Below are positions 1-8,388 of a stretch of 64,000 bases of DNA, in pieces (within the stretch, counting starts at the first letter, position 1; each line of letters opens with the position of its first letter). A program made the translations under genes and the position numbers. Below the pieces are notes generated by a model. The model saw nothing but the letters and a program-made list of their open reading frames with translations. It was not told the origin of the DNA and made no database searches. Origin of the DNA: Sporotomaculum syntrophicum (GTDB lineage Bacteria; Bacillota; Desulfotomaculia; Desulfotomaculales; Desulfallaceae). The stretch is from assembly GCF_009932395.1 (NCBI RefSeq), contig NZ_LSRS01000005.1, positions 138,185 to 202,184 on the forward strand. Direction: 5' to 3'.

Positions 1-207
1 ATTGAGGATAGTATGCTGGGTTGCTTTATCGTGTTTTATTATGGTTCATTTGTGGCATTGCTAGAAGACGAGTCTGTTGACTGCTGGAAAGCGGAGATTA
101 TAGATACGGTGCTGCATGAAATACAACACCACCTGGAGTCGCTGGCCGGCCAAGAAGATTTGGCAAAAAAGGAAATAGAGGAATTAGCCAAAGCCCTTAA
201 AAGCTAA
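1..207 (+). CDS. Zincin-like metallopeptidase family protein, C-terminal part
   Basis: The frame is open from the first base, so this is the 3' end of a gene that begins outside the window. The visible 68 residues contain HEIQHH followed by LESLAG, a HExxH zinc-binding signature. It matches the C-terminal end of the small single-domain metallopeptidase family of COG3824 type (usually about 110-140 residues, cytoplasmic, substrate unknown). Upstream are hydrophobic and acidic stretches (YYGSF, LLEDE) typical of that family. It converges with the DUF1992 gene. The family call rests mainly on the HExxH context, so I am fairly but not fully sure. Confidence 0.65.
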   Translation: MEDSMLGCFIVFYYGSFVALLEDESVDCWKAEIIDTVLHEIQHHLESLAGQEDLAKKEIEELAKALKS

Positions 208-273
208 ACGAAAGAATGAAGACAACTCCAAGGTTTTTGGGGTTACTGTTGTTATGCGCATCTAATATACAAT

Positions 274-666
274 TTACTTATACCTACCTAATTTTCTGCT
301 AATTTTATTTTGATAGGAGATCATAGCGTTGCTTGAGCCGGCTTTTCTTTTTTCCATCATCATATCATAGCGCAGCATTTTTTCTGTTAGCTTTTTCCTT
401 AGCGAGATGATTTCACCATCATCGGCGTTCTCATCATAGCAGCGGTTAATCAACGTCTGCAGATTAACAATTTCTTTGTGTAATTCCATTTCCTCCGGCA
501 GCACGCCGGCGTTTTTTAACAAAATATAGCTGGCTCTTAGGTCATCAGGAACATTGGAGAGATCATCAATTTTTATAGGCTTGCCCTGGCCCGGTAGGTC
601 CTCAAATTCTCCCTTCAGCATAGCCTCACGAATTTTATTTTCAGCTAAAATGGCGAACATGTCCAT
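274..666 (-). CDS. DUF1992 (DnaJ-homologue C28-like) domain protein
   Basis: This is a 130-residue soluble protein with the N-terminal DUF1992 signature: MDMFAILAENKIREAM, then the glycine-rich FEDLPGQGKPIK and, later, LRASYILLKNAGVLPEE. The rest is charged and helical, ending in a basic tail. The family occurs alone in bacteria and fused in the DnaJ-C28 protein of eukaryotes; its biochemical role is unknown. It stands alone on the minus strand. There is no sign of truncation, and the length is normal for the short bacterial form. Confidence 0.85.
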   Translation of the reverse strand: MDMFAILAENKIREAMLKGEFEDLPGQGKPIKIDDLSNVPDDLRASYILLKNAGVLPEEMELHKEIVNLQTLINRCYDENADDGEIISLRKKLTEKMLRYDMMMEKRKAGSSNAMISYQNKISRKLGRYK

Positions 667-869
667 TAATCCTCATCCTAACGCTAAAAATCTATAATTA
701 ATGCAAATGTAACAAATGCTAGATAGCAGTGCCTTTATATTTATATTCGACCGGTTCTAAGAAATTCCTTGTACACTTTCTATTATATTCTTCATATAGT
801 GAGACACAATATAGCAGAATTGAGTTATACTGGAAGCATGGAAATGAGAAATCATTAAGAGTAATTAAC

Positions 870-1530
870 ATGGCGAAAACGGTATTTTCCGGCGTCCGTG
901 CCAAGTGGCTTTACCTTTATGACGAATACATAGCACTATTTCCCGATGATGTGCGGGAGATACTCGAGCAAGTCCGGCAAATAATTCGCCAGGCTGCACT
1001 GACGTTATAGAAAAGATAAGCTGGCAAATGCCGACGTTCTGGCAGAATGGAAATCTCATTCATTTTGCGGCGGCGAAAAATCACCTCGGGGTTTATCCCG
1101 GCGAAAGCGGTGTTAGTGTTTTTGCGGACAGGCTGAAGGGATTTAAAACTACCAAGGGCGCGATACAATTTTCGTTTTCTGAACCGATACCGTATGAATT
1201 GATTGCGGAAATTACCCGGTTTAGGGTTCAGGAAAACGCAGAAAAAGCCAAAGGCGGTAGCAGTAAGAAAAAATACACCTTTGAAGCTATAATCCAAAAA
1301 GTTCCTGATATTGATGGTGCATATGTGGAAATTCCTTTTGACGTAAAGAAGGAGTTGGCAAGGGCCGCGTCCCTGTCCACGCCACCTTTGACGGGGAGCC
1401 ATACGACGGCAGCGTGGTAAAAATGGGTACACCCTGCCACATCATCGGTATCCGCAAGGATATTCGGGCAAAAATCGGCAAGCAGCCCGGTGATGTTGTC
1501 AGGGTTACGCTGATGGAAAGGGAGGTATAG
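870..1530 (+). pseudogene. DUF1801-DUF1905 fusion protein, two frameshifts
   Basis: Three consecutive frames together spell one protein. Frame one (870-1000) gives YDEYIALFPDDVREILEQV. Frame two (about 1001-1360) gives EKISWQMPTFWQNGNLIHFA and later KGAIQFSFSEPIP, the DUF1801 (YdhG-like) domain, then YTFEAIIQKVPDIDGAY, the start of DUF1905. Frame three gives [18 protein letters not shown] through to VTLMEREV and the stop. One base seems to be missing near 999 (after gctgca) and one near 1356 (gagttggc). It ends 4 nt before the nudC-like frame, so the two were probably one operon. The biochemical function of DUF1801/1905 is not established. Two indels plus a third in the next gene favour real decay over sequencing error, but that is not proven. 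Confidence 0.8.
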
Positions 1531-1534
1531 CTTG

Positions 1535-2373
1535 ATGATCCAGGATATTGAACCAAGAGTATTGCATAATGAATTTAAAAATAAAAAGGCTTGTCCGGAA
1601 GATTTGTTTCTGGCGTATCGGGGCGATAACGTACTGGTTCGGGAGGATAAGGATAAGCTTTGGTATCCGTCCTTTACTGATTTTTTAGTTAGTCATCCGC
1701 ATCTGATGCGGGATGCACAGTTTTATTTGCTATTGATGAACTAAATTATTATCTAGTTGAAGAAGATGGACTTGACGATATTCCTGGCTGGACTTATGTG
1801 AGTACCAATCGATTTCTGTCGGAGAAAAAATACTGGCGCTCCTTTGCCGGAGTTATCGGCTGGCAGCTAAATCGCTGGTACTGCAACCACCGGTTCTGCA
1901 GCCGTTGCACCAAACCCCTTAAACGCTCGGAAAAGGAACGCCTGCTTTATTGCGAAAGTTGTGGTTTGATAGTGTATCCCAACATTTCTCCCTGTGTCAT
2001 TGTCGCTGTGTATGATGGGGATAAGCTGCTTTTGACCAAATATGCCAATCGTGAATACCGTAACTATGCGCTTATTGCCGGTTTCTCAGAAATTGGCGAA
2101 AGCCTTGAGCAGACAGTACGCAGGGAGGTCATGGAGGAAGTAGGGCTGAAGGTTAAGAATATCCGTTATTATAAAAGCCAACCCTGGCCGTTTACCGATA
2201 TCATCCTGGCGGGGTTTTTTGCCGAACTTGATGGTAATGATTCGATTCGTCTCGATGAGGATGAGCTTGCTATCGGAATATGGCTGCCCAGGGATGAGAT
2301 TCCTGAGGTAGATTCTAACATTGCTCTAACCTTTGAAATGATTGAAGCCTTTAGGACACAGAAAAAGGAGTAA
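1535..2373 (+). pseudogene. NADH pyrophosphatase (NudC-like), frameshifted copy
   Basis: The frame from 1535 (ATG after GGGAGG at 1520) reads as a NudC-type Nudix protein but breaks near 1722-1727. There, a run of four T stands where the intact paralogue at 7424-8263 has five. The downstream frame holds the Zn ribbon (CSRC and CESC pairs), the Nudix box (GFSEIGESLEQTVRREVMEE) and the NudC mark SQPWPF. An intact enzyme would hydrolyse NAD(H)/NADH to NMNH and AMP. The 3' part from GTG 1798 could still be translated as a 191-residue piece with the catalytic box, but it lacks the N-terminal domain. The intact paralogue 5 kb away makes this copy redundant. Confidence 0.85.
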
Positions 2374-2768
2374 GCGCTTATTTAAGCTGTTGCTAATATT
2401 TTGTTGTTTCAGTTTGGCATGAGCTGTAAGCTCAACTAGTTTTTGCGTAGTAAATTTATTTGAGTCTCCTTAATTTAGGGATTTCGGCAGGACTACCTAT
2501 ATTCCTATTATAAGGAGTATTTCTTTGCAAAGACAGGTTTAATGAAAAAATAGGCTGAGTAATACTTTTGGGTGTACTTAAATACGGATATTTTGCTAGA
2601 TTGATATTTATATCCCAAATAGAATTAAAGACTCTCGGTATTAGATGGGGGGGAGCGTGAAAATTTAACATAAAACAACTGAAATTTCTGATTTCTAACG
2701 TGACTCATCATAAGTGACTATCAATAACGGAAAAACTTCTTAAAAAAACTTTACGGAGGGTTGTGCTC
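2374..2768 (+). other. Non-coding stretch between nudC relic and lipoprotein gene
   Basis: This is AT-rich DNA. The only long frame (minus strand, 2456-2671) has no ribosome site and no recognisable protein character. I see a GGAGGG ribosome site at 2755-2760 for the next gene, but no clear promoter, riboswitch or terminator. Confidence 0.5.
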
Positions 2769-3302
2769 ATGAAAAAAATGTTTTTGATTCTGTTGATCAT
2801 ATCTACCGCTGTTTTGTTTGCGGCATGTGGTCAAAGTAATCAATCGGCAACAAACAGTAATAATAATACTGTTGCAAAAGAAGAATCATCTACCCCAAAC
2901 AACCAGGAGAAAAGGATATCCTTTGATAGAAGCAATGAAGATGACGTTTCATACAAACAACATATAACTGATCTATGGGAGAAAACAAAGCCTTTGTTAA
3001 GGGAAGATATAGCCAAGGATTATTCCGACGAACAGTATAAAAAACTTGGGGCTGAAATTAATGAAGCATGGGTAAACCTTCAAATACACGCTTCTTTAAA
3101 TCACCAGGATGAAATCGATAGCATAACAGATGTCGGGTACGCCAATCTGGATGGGAACATTATCGGGTTAATTGGTGAACTATATGGCAACGGGTACTCC
3201 GGCACGCTGGAAAAACGTGAAGAAAGGAGGGAGAACCTCAGGAAAAGCCGCCTGGAATATAAGATAAAAGAATTTGATGCTGTTCTTCAAAATGTAAATT
3301 AA
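2769..3302 (+). CDS. Putative lipoprotein of unknown function
   Basis: The start is ATG 2769, 8 nt after GGAGGG; the GTG at 2763 is too close to it. The protein has about 177 residues. A lysine-led hydrophobic signal segment ends in a lipobox (LFAAC), so it is probably anchored on the outer face of the membrane. A low-complexity Asn/Ser/Thr linker follows, then a charged helical domain (EDDVSYKQHITDLWEKTKPL) with many Lys/Glu. I recognise no family. It lies just upstream of a stray 3' fragment of a copper-amine-oxidase-like domain, with no gene in between. Confidence 0.7.
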   Translation: MKKMFLILLIISTAVLFAACGQSNQSATNSNNNTVAKEESSTPNNQEKRISFDRSNEDDVSYKQHITDLWEKTKPLLREDIAKDYSDEQYKKLGAEINEAWVNLQIHASLNHQDEIDSITDVGYANLDGNIIGLIGELYGNGYSGTLEKREERRENLRKSRLEYKIKEFDAVLQNVN

Positions 3303-3317
3303 TTTGATTAATAGCTG

Positions 3318-3401
3318 TGGTTTATCGCCGAGGCGCTGGGCTGTGATGTAGAATACAATCCAGTCACCAAGCAGGTTACGGTAAGCTACCCCTCCAGCTA
3401 A
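3318..3401 (+). pseudogene. 3' end fragment of a copper-amine-oxidase-like (stalk) domain gene
   Basis: The frame from 3318 to the TAA at 3399 reads WFIAEALGCDVEYNPVTKQ and then VTVSYPSS. This is nearly the C-terminus of the large secreted protein at 3518-5968 (FVAEALGCDVVYSPTSKR, then VTVSYPAGH). There is no start codon or ribosome site. It is therefore a truncated remnant of a paralogous domain, about 120 bp upstream of the intact gene, left by deletion or unequal recombination. Confidence 0.85.
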
Positions 3402-3517
3402 GTGTACAACAGCCCCCGGGGCCACAAGCGTGTACCAGGGGTTGCTTCCGGCGTATAGATAACAAAGCTAATGAGAAGTTACGGGAAATGGCTCTGTACA
3501 GAGAAAGGGGTTAGATT

Positions 3518-5968
3518 GTGAAACGCAGTTGGTTAATTATGATCATTATCCTGGCTGTTCTGGCATTGCCTTCTATGGGTTGGGCCGAAAAATGGCAGGA
3601 TGCCGATAGCTTTGGCGGCGACAGCATTAAGTTTATCAATGGGTCATTTATGGGAGTAGGTGGCGGGTATTTCTATACCTCGACAAATGGAAAGGTGTGG
3701 AACCAAACGCAAGTTGATACGCCTCCCGGACCCGATGGCGAATTCTGGCTCAAACTGAATGGCCTGGCTTACGGTAATGGTACTTACGTTATAGCGGGAT
3801 TCTATGACGGCTTTTCCGGCCTCAAAGGCGGCCGGCTTTATAAGTCCGTTGACGGAACGACGTGGACGAGGACGGACGAACCTCTAAAGGGTTACATCAC
3901 CGAACTATACGATGTCGCCTATGGCAACAACACCTTTGTAGTGGTTGGTGACCGCTACGGGGTTCTGACTTCGCCCGATGGTCAGAGTTGGACCAGAAAC
4001 AGTATTGATATTAAAAAACTTCACCGCGTAATTTTTGTCAACAACACATTTGTAGCCGTAGGCTTGGAGGGTGCGATCGCCACGTCAACCGACGGCCGGA
4101 CCTGGTTACGGTGCAACTCTGGCAGCACAGAGGACCTGCACGGCATCGCTTTCGGGGAAAACACCTATGTAGCGGTAGGCTGGAAGAATACCATCCTGAC
4201 TTCTCACGACCTGGTGCACTGGCTTCCACAGGATTCAAAGACCAAGAATGTCTCGTTACAGGGAGTAACCTATGGCAAAGGTGTCTTTGTGGCCGGCGGT
4301 GACAAGGAAACCATCCTTAGCTCTCCCGACGGCCACAATTGGTCGGTTGAAAAGCAGTCGGAAGTTTACACTTACAGTAGTTATGGTCAGGGTGCTTGTG
4401 ACAACAACATCATAGTCATACCAGGTAAAAAAGCTGTTTTTTCGACGGGTGCATTCCTCCCTCCGATTAGTCCGGTATTCGCCGAGGCTGTCGCTGTATC
4501 GCCCAACCAGATTAACCTGACGTGGAAAGACAAAGCCAATAACGAGACAGCCTTTATAGTGTGGTATAGGGAAGGAGATAGTGGGGCATGGAGTACTGCC
4601 GCCACGCTTCCTGCCAATACCACGGAGTTTAGCCATCAGGGTCTTTCAAGCGGCAGACCTTACGAATACAGGGTCGGCGCCTATAATCAATACGGGTACT
4701 CAAAGTACACCAGCGATGCCAGCGCAATGACGCCATTCACGGGCGTCGGCCCCTTGCCGGTTTCAGGGATGATGGCCCCGACAGGCTTGTCGGCTAAGGC
4801 GGTATCCGCTTCACGGATCGATCTAAACTGGACCGACAATGCCTGGCAGGAGACCGGCTACGTAGTGTGGCGTAGGGAAGTCGATGAGGATATCATCTAC
4901 ACTCGCGTGGCGGTGCTGGGAGCCGACGCCACTGAATACTCGGACACCGGACTGCCCTCCGGCCGAACCTTCGAGTACAAAGTGGGTGCTTTCAACCCCG
5001 ATATCATCAGTTCCCCGTATTCTAATGTGGCTAGTGCCAGGACCAAGATCGAACTGGGTGACCAGCCGTCGAATAAAATTGTCATTCCGCGGGACATGAT
5101 AACACGCAAGGATATTGTCATTCCACAAGTCATGTTACCACCGGCTGCCCCGTCCGGTCTGGCCGCCACTATTGACGGCACTGCCATACAACTGACCTGG
5201 ACCGACAACGCGGACAATGAAACGGGCTTTAAGGTAGAACGCAAAGTTGGGAACGGCTTTTTTATCCAGGCGGCCACTATTGAGGCGGATGCCACGGATT
5301 GTCTGGATTCCGAGACCGTACCGGGAACCAGTTATACTTATCGCGTCAAAGCTTTCAACGAGCGCGGCGATTCCGAATACAGCAACCAGGCACTGGTTAC
5401 CGTACCCCAGTCAAGCGGCAATCTGATATCCATCGAGCCCCGGAACCCGGTGCCCAATCTGATTATACCGGATATCCCCGATTTGCCGGAACCGCCGCCA
5501 GCGACGGACGACACCGCCACGCCGGAAGTCAACCCGACCACCGAGCAGAATGCCGGCACCGGGCAATCGACTACGATCTGCTTGTACCTGGGGCAGAAGA
5601 GTTACGAGGTGAACGGTAAAACGCTGCAGATGGATGCCGCCCCGATTAACCGGAGTGGGCGGACGCTGCTCCCGATCAGGTATGTAGCCGACCCGCTCGG
5701 CGCAAATATCGACTGGGACGGTGGCTCCGGAAAAGCAACGGTTACCCTTGGAGACCAGGTTATCGAGGTCTGGCTTAACCAAAGCGGGGCCAGAATCAAC
5801 AGTCGGGCAGTGTCGATCGACCCTGACAACCCCACGGTAACTCCGGTTACTGTCCCGCCGGGCCGGACAATGCTCCCGCTGAGGTTTGTCGCCGAGGCGC
5901 TGGGTTGTGATGTGGTATACAGCCCAACCAGCAAGCGGGTTACGGTAAGCTACCCTGCCGGGCATTAA
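3518..5968 (+). CDS. Large secreted protein: propeller-like repeats, three FN3 domains, copper-amine-oxidase-like domain
   Basis: The product has 816 residues and starts at GTG 3518 after AAAGGGG. A signal peptide (to about residue 24, ending SMGWAE) directs export. Residues about 25-310 hold short repeats of the type YGNGTYV...G...TS.DG..W, resembling sialidase/BNR-like beta-propeller blades. Three fibronectin type III domains follow (about 325-410, 423-512 and 545-635), each with a LTW or LNWTD core and an E/YRV motif. An acidic, proline-rich linker (DLPEPPPATDDT) leads to a C-terminal copper-amine-oxidase N-terminal-type domain (PF07833-like, about 690-812) with two LLPIRYVA/MLPLRFVAEALG repeats. 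These domains usually mediate cell-surface or polymer binding. The ligand is unknown. It looks monocistronic. Confidence 0.8.
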   Translation: MKRSWLIMIIILAVLALPSMGWAEKWQDADSFGGDSIKFINGSFMGVGGGYFYTSTNGKVWNQTQVDTPPGPDGEFWLKLNGLAYGNGTYVIAGFYDGFSGLKGGRLYKSVDGTTWTRTDEPLKGYITELYDVAYGNNTFVVVGDRYGVLTSPDGQSWTRNSIDIKKLHRVIFVNNTFVAVGLEGAIATSTDGRTWLRCNSGSTEDLHGIAFGENTYVAVGWKNTILTSHDLVHWLPQDSKTKNVSLQGVTYGKGVFVAGGDKETILSSPDGHNWSVEKQSEVYTYSSYGQGACDNNIIVIPGKKAVFSTGAFLPPISPVFAEAVAVSPNQINLTWKDKANNETAFIVWYREGDSGAWSTAATLPANTTEFSHQGLSSGRPYEYRVGAYNQYGYSKYTSDASAMTPFTGVGPLPVSGMMAPTGLSAKAVSASRIDLNWTDNAWQETGYVVWRREVDEDIIYTRVAVLGADATEYSDTGLPSGRTFEYKVGAFNPDIISSPYSNVASARTKIELGDQPSNKIVIPRDMITRKDIVIPQVMLPPAAPSGLAATIDGTAIQLTWTDNADNETGFKVERKVGNGFFIQAATIEADATDCLDSETVPGTSYTYRVKAFNERGDSEYSNQALVTVPQSSGNLISIEPRNPVPNLIIPDIPDLPEPPPATDDTATPEVNPTTEQNAGTGQSTTICLYLGQKSYEVNGKTLQMDAAPINRSGRTLLPIRYVADPLGANIDWDGGSGKATVTLGDQVIEVWLNQSGARINSRAVSIDPDNPTVTPVTVPPGRTMLPLRFVAEALGCDVVYSPTSKRVTVSYPAGH

Positions 5969-6005
5969 GCTTAGCCATTCTTTAGCGTAGTGATTGTCTT
6001 TATTA

Positions 6006-6049
6006 AAGCGCAGCGAAGGATCTGAGTTTTAAGATTCTTCGCTGCGCTT
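6006..6049. repeat. Long inverted repeat between convergent genes
   Basis: This is an 18-bp stem (6006-6023 with 6032-6049; 17 Watson-Crick pairs and one G-U) with an 8-nt loop. The outer 13 bp, AAGCGCAGCGAAG and its complement, are perfect. It lies between the convergent secreted-protein gene and luxR and could end both transcripts, although neither strand has a strong T-run. Its right arm also resembles a dispersed repeat motif (GATTCTTCGC..., followed by AAAATGACGG) found in many bacterial genomes. Confidence 0.6.
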
Positions 6050-6082
6050 GAAAATGACGGGATCGTAAAATAAACATCACCG

Positions 6083-6859
6083 TTACTTGACCGGGTGCTG
6101 GTTTACAAAGTTGTAAAGCATAATCAACTGACTGCGTCTTTTAATATCCAGTTTGGCGAATATGTTTTGCAGGTGCATTTTAACGGTATTGATTGAAATG
6201 CCAAGGCTGGTTGCGATTTCCAGGTTGGAGCAGCCCAATACAACCTTGCAGGCGACGTTTCGCTCTCGTTCGGTAAGGCGGTTGAACAAAAAGGTCATAT
6301 TATTTAATTTATTTTGAGCAAATGGCTGAAAGGTGTTGTTAACCGAACTAAGGAAGAAATGCCAGCGCAGCCTGTTTACCAGATGTGGATAAAGAAGATG
6401 CAGCATATTAATGTCTTCCTGGTTGAAATCACCGTTATTGATGCTGCGGAACAAACACATGCCACCCAGAACCATTTGCCCGTCTTTAATCTCAAAAATA
6501 ACACTATAATGGATATTAAGGGGTTTTAGCATTTCGTTATAATATTTGCTTTTCCGGGTCCACTCATGATAAGGCATCAGGTCGGTGCTGCGGGCAATTA
6601 AAATGTTGGAAATACGGTATGCCTGCAATAATTCATCTGCATGAGCGAAATGCTGCATATAAAAGCTGTAGTTGTCCATAGTAAAGTCAAGCGATACTGG
6701 AGGTCCCTGGGGCACTCCTAAAAACGGGTGATAAAGAAAAAAATTCCCCCGGTCGAACCATATCACCTGGCGAATCATTTCCAGGGCAACCAACCGGGCA
6801 TTGTCAATATCGGTAACAGCGCCCAATGCAGCCACAATTTCCAGTATTTTTTTAACCAC
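6083..6859 (-). CDS. LuxR-family transcriptional regulator
   Basis: The protein has 258 residues. The last 65 form a LuxR/FixJ-type helix-turn-helix: LTERERNVACKVVLGCSNLE, then EIATSLGISINTVKMHLQNI and FAKLDIKRRSQL. The N-terminal 180 residues are a soluble sensor-like domain rich in aromatic residues that I cannot assign; it does not look like a response-regulator receiver. It probably binds DNA as a dimer in response to an unknown ligand. It stands alone, transcribed away from the DUF2892 and nudC genes, with a 258-bp AT-rich upstream region before the next gene. Its targets cannot be read from the sequence. Confidence 0.8.
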   Translation of the reverse strand: MVKKILEIVAALGAVTDIDNARLVALEMIRQVIWFDRGNFFLYHPFLGVPQGPPVSLDFTMDNYSFYMQHFAHADELLQAYRISNILIARSTDLMPYHEWTRKSKYYNEMLKPLNIHYSVIFEIKDGQMVLGGMCLFRSINNGDFNQEDINMLHLLYPHLVNRLRWHFFLSSVNNTFQPFAQNKLNNMTFLFNRLTERERNVACKVVLGCSNLEIATSLGISINTVKMHLQNIFAKLDIKRRSQLIMLYNFVNQHPVK

Positions 6860-7027
6860 TAAAGATCACCTTAGTTTAGTGCTGTAATGAATTAATTATA
6901 TCACGATTTAATTTATTAGGAATAATTTGTTTACAGCACATAGACCTTTTTGCGATATTTGCATTGACTCGGCAGTTTGTTTTTAATTGACGTTTACTCT
7001 AAATATAATTAACAGCAAACTGGTTTC

Positions 7028-7051
7028 AAGAGACAGCCTTGGCTGTCTCTT
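7028..7051 (-). terminator. Perfect hairpin, probable terminator of the DUF2892 gene
   Basis: AAGAGACAGCC (7028-7038) and its exact complement (7041-7051) are separated by 2 nt. The hairpin is downstream of the minus-strand DUF2892 gene. T-richness on the exit side is weak on both strands, so the terminator role is tentative. Confidence 0.5.
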
Positions 7052-7117
7052 GTTGTTCGCTCACCTCATGGTTTCAACTTTATCAAGGGTAGACCACCCA
7101 AGAATGTCTAATAGAGG

Positions 7118-7297
7118 TCAATAGGCAATGATGCTTTCTAAAATTTGCGCCCCGCCGATTGTAGCTAGAACTGCAATAGCCCATGGCGGCCAATGGTAAA
7201 GAGCAGGCAATACCACCAGTGCAGAACCCAGCGTTAAACGAACGGATTGATCTATCGGGCCAACATTCTTTTTAATACATAATGGTTTATCCGGCAT
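7118..7297 (-). CDS. DUF2892 (YgaP-type) small membrane protein
   Basis: The protein has 59 residues. Its start at 7297 follows a GGGAGGT ribosome site. It opens with KKNVGPIDQSVRLTLGSALV, the typical N-terminus of DUF2892 proteins (KNVG..DR..R...G), followed by two hydrophobic stretches around LVVLPALYHW and WAIAVLATIGGAQIL. It is therefore a two-helix inner-membrane protein. DUF2892 also forms the membrane part of the rhodanese YgaP; here no rhodanese is present. It stands as a single gene, divergent from nudC. Confidence 0.85.
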   Translation of the reverse strand: MPDKPLCIKKNVGPIDQSVRLTLGSALVVLPALYHWPPWAIAVLATIGGAQILESIIAY

Positions 7298-7423
7298 AAT
7301 TTTTGGGTACCTCCCGGCGATAAATGTATTGTTTGCAAGTTAATTAAAATTATTAATGCATATAAGGTGAGTCACGGGATTAAAGATGTGCGCTATACTG
7401 GAAGTGAAAGAGAGGTTAAGCTG

Positions 7424-8263
7424 ATGATCCAGGATATTGAACCAAGAGTATTCAATAATGAATTTAAAAATAAAAAGGCGGGGCTGAAGGATTTGTTCCT
7501 ATCTTATCAGGGAGATACCATTCTGATTCGGGAGGATAAGGAAAAGCTTTGGTATCCGTCCTTTGCTGATTTTTCTGATACTCATCCGCATCTGATGCGA
7601 AAATCCCAGTTTTTATTTACCATTGATGAGCTAAATTATTATCTGGTTGAAGAAGATGGTCTTGACGATGTTCCTGGCTGGACCTATGTAAGCACCAGCC
7701 GATTTCGGTCAGAGAAAAAATACTGGCGCTCCTTTGCCGGGGCGATAGGCTGGCAGCTAAATCGCTGGTACACCAATCACCGGTTCTGCAGTCGGTGCAC
7801 CAAACCCCTTAAACGATCGGGAAGGGAGCGTTTGCTTTATTGCGAAAGCTGTGGTATGACTGTCTATCCCACCATTTCTCCCTGTGTCATTGTCGCTGTG
7901 CATGATGGGGACAGGTTGCTTTTGACCAAATATGCCAATCGTGAGTACCGTAATTATGCACTAATAGCCGGTTTTGCAGAAATTGGGGAAAGCTTTGAGC
8001 AGACCGTGCGCAGGGAGGTCATGGAGGAAGTGGGGCTGAAGGTTAAAAATATCCGATATTATAAAAGCCAGCCCTGGCCGTTTACCGACACCATCCTGGC
8101 GGGTTTTTATTGTGAGCTTGATGGTGATGATTCGATCCATCTTGATGATGATGAACTGGCTATCGGAGTTTGGCTGCCAAGGGATGAGATTCCGGAGGCG
8201 GCTTCAAACATTTCCCTGACGAGTGAAATGATTGAAGCCTTTAGAACCCGAAAAAAGGAGTAA
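7424..8263 (+). CDS. nudC: NADH pyrophosphatase (NudC-type Nudix hydrolase), intact copy
   Basis: This 279-residue enzyme hydrolyses NADH/NAD+ to the mononucleotides (and possibly de-caps NAD-RNA). The start is ATG 7424 with AGAGAGG 8 nt upstream; it aligns with the start of the broken copy at 1535. Visible are a Zn ribbon (CSRC ... CESC, about residues 125-147), the Nudix box GFAEIGESFEQTVRREVMEE and the NudC marker SQPWPF. The DNA just upstream (7382-7420) still codes for a relic of the DUF1905 C-terminus (VRYTGSEREV against [10 protein letters not shown]). The DUF1801/1905-nudC pair was therefore duplicated, and the first gene was then deleted here. Confidence 0.9.
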   Translation: MIQDIEPRVFNNEFKNKKAGLKDLFLSYQGDTILIREDKEKLWYPSFADFSDTHPHLMRKSQFLFTIDELNYYLVEEDGLDDVPGWTYVSTSRFRSEKKYWRSFAGAIGWQLNRWYTNHRFCSRCTKPLKRSGRERLLYCESCGMTVYPTISPCVIVAVHDGDRLLLTKYANREYRNYALIAGFAEIGESFEQTVRREVMEEVGLKVKNIRYYKSQPWPFTDTILAGFYCELDGDDSIHLDDDELAIGVWLPRDEIPEAASNISLTSEMIEAFRTRKKE

Positions 8264-8388
8264 AGCAAGAATCTATGCAAATTTACGCCTTGTAACCGTA
8301 ACGAAACACCAAATTTTAAATTGAACATATGATATTCATAAGGATGTTCTTTCTGTACAAAAGTTAATTTATGAAAGGAGCTGTGACA

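Noticed and set aside
729-869. N-terminal part of a frame that runs into the DUF1801 relic
   Set aside because: It has no ribosome site and a random-looking sequence; similarity to DUF1801 begins only after the ATG at 870.
2456-2671. 71-codon minus-strand frame
   Set aside because: No ribosome site, no family pattern, and no operon partner.
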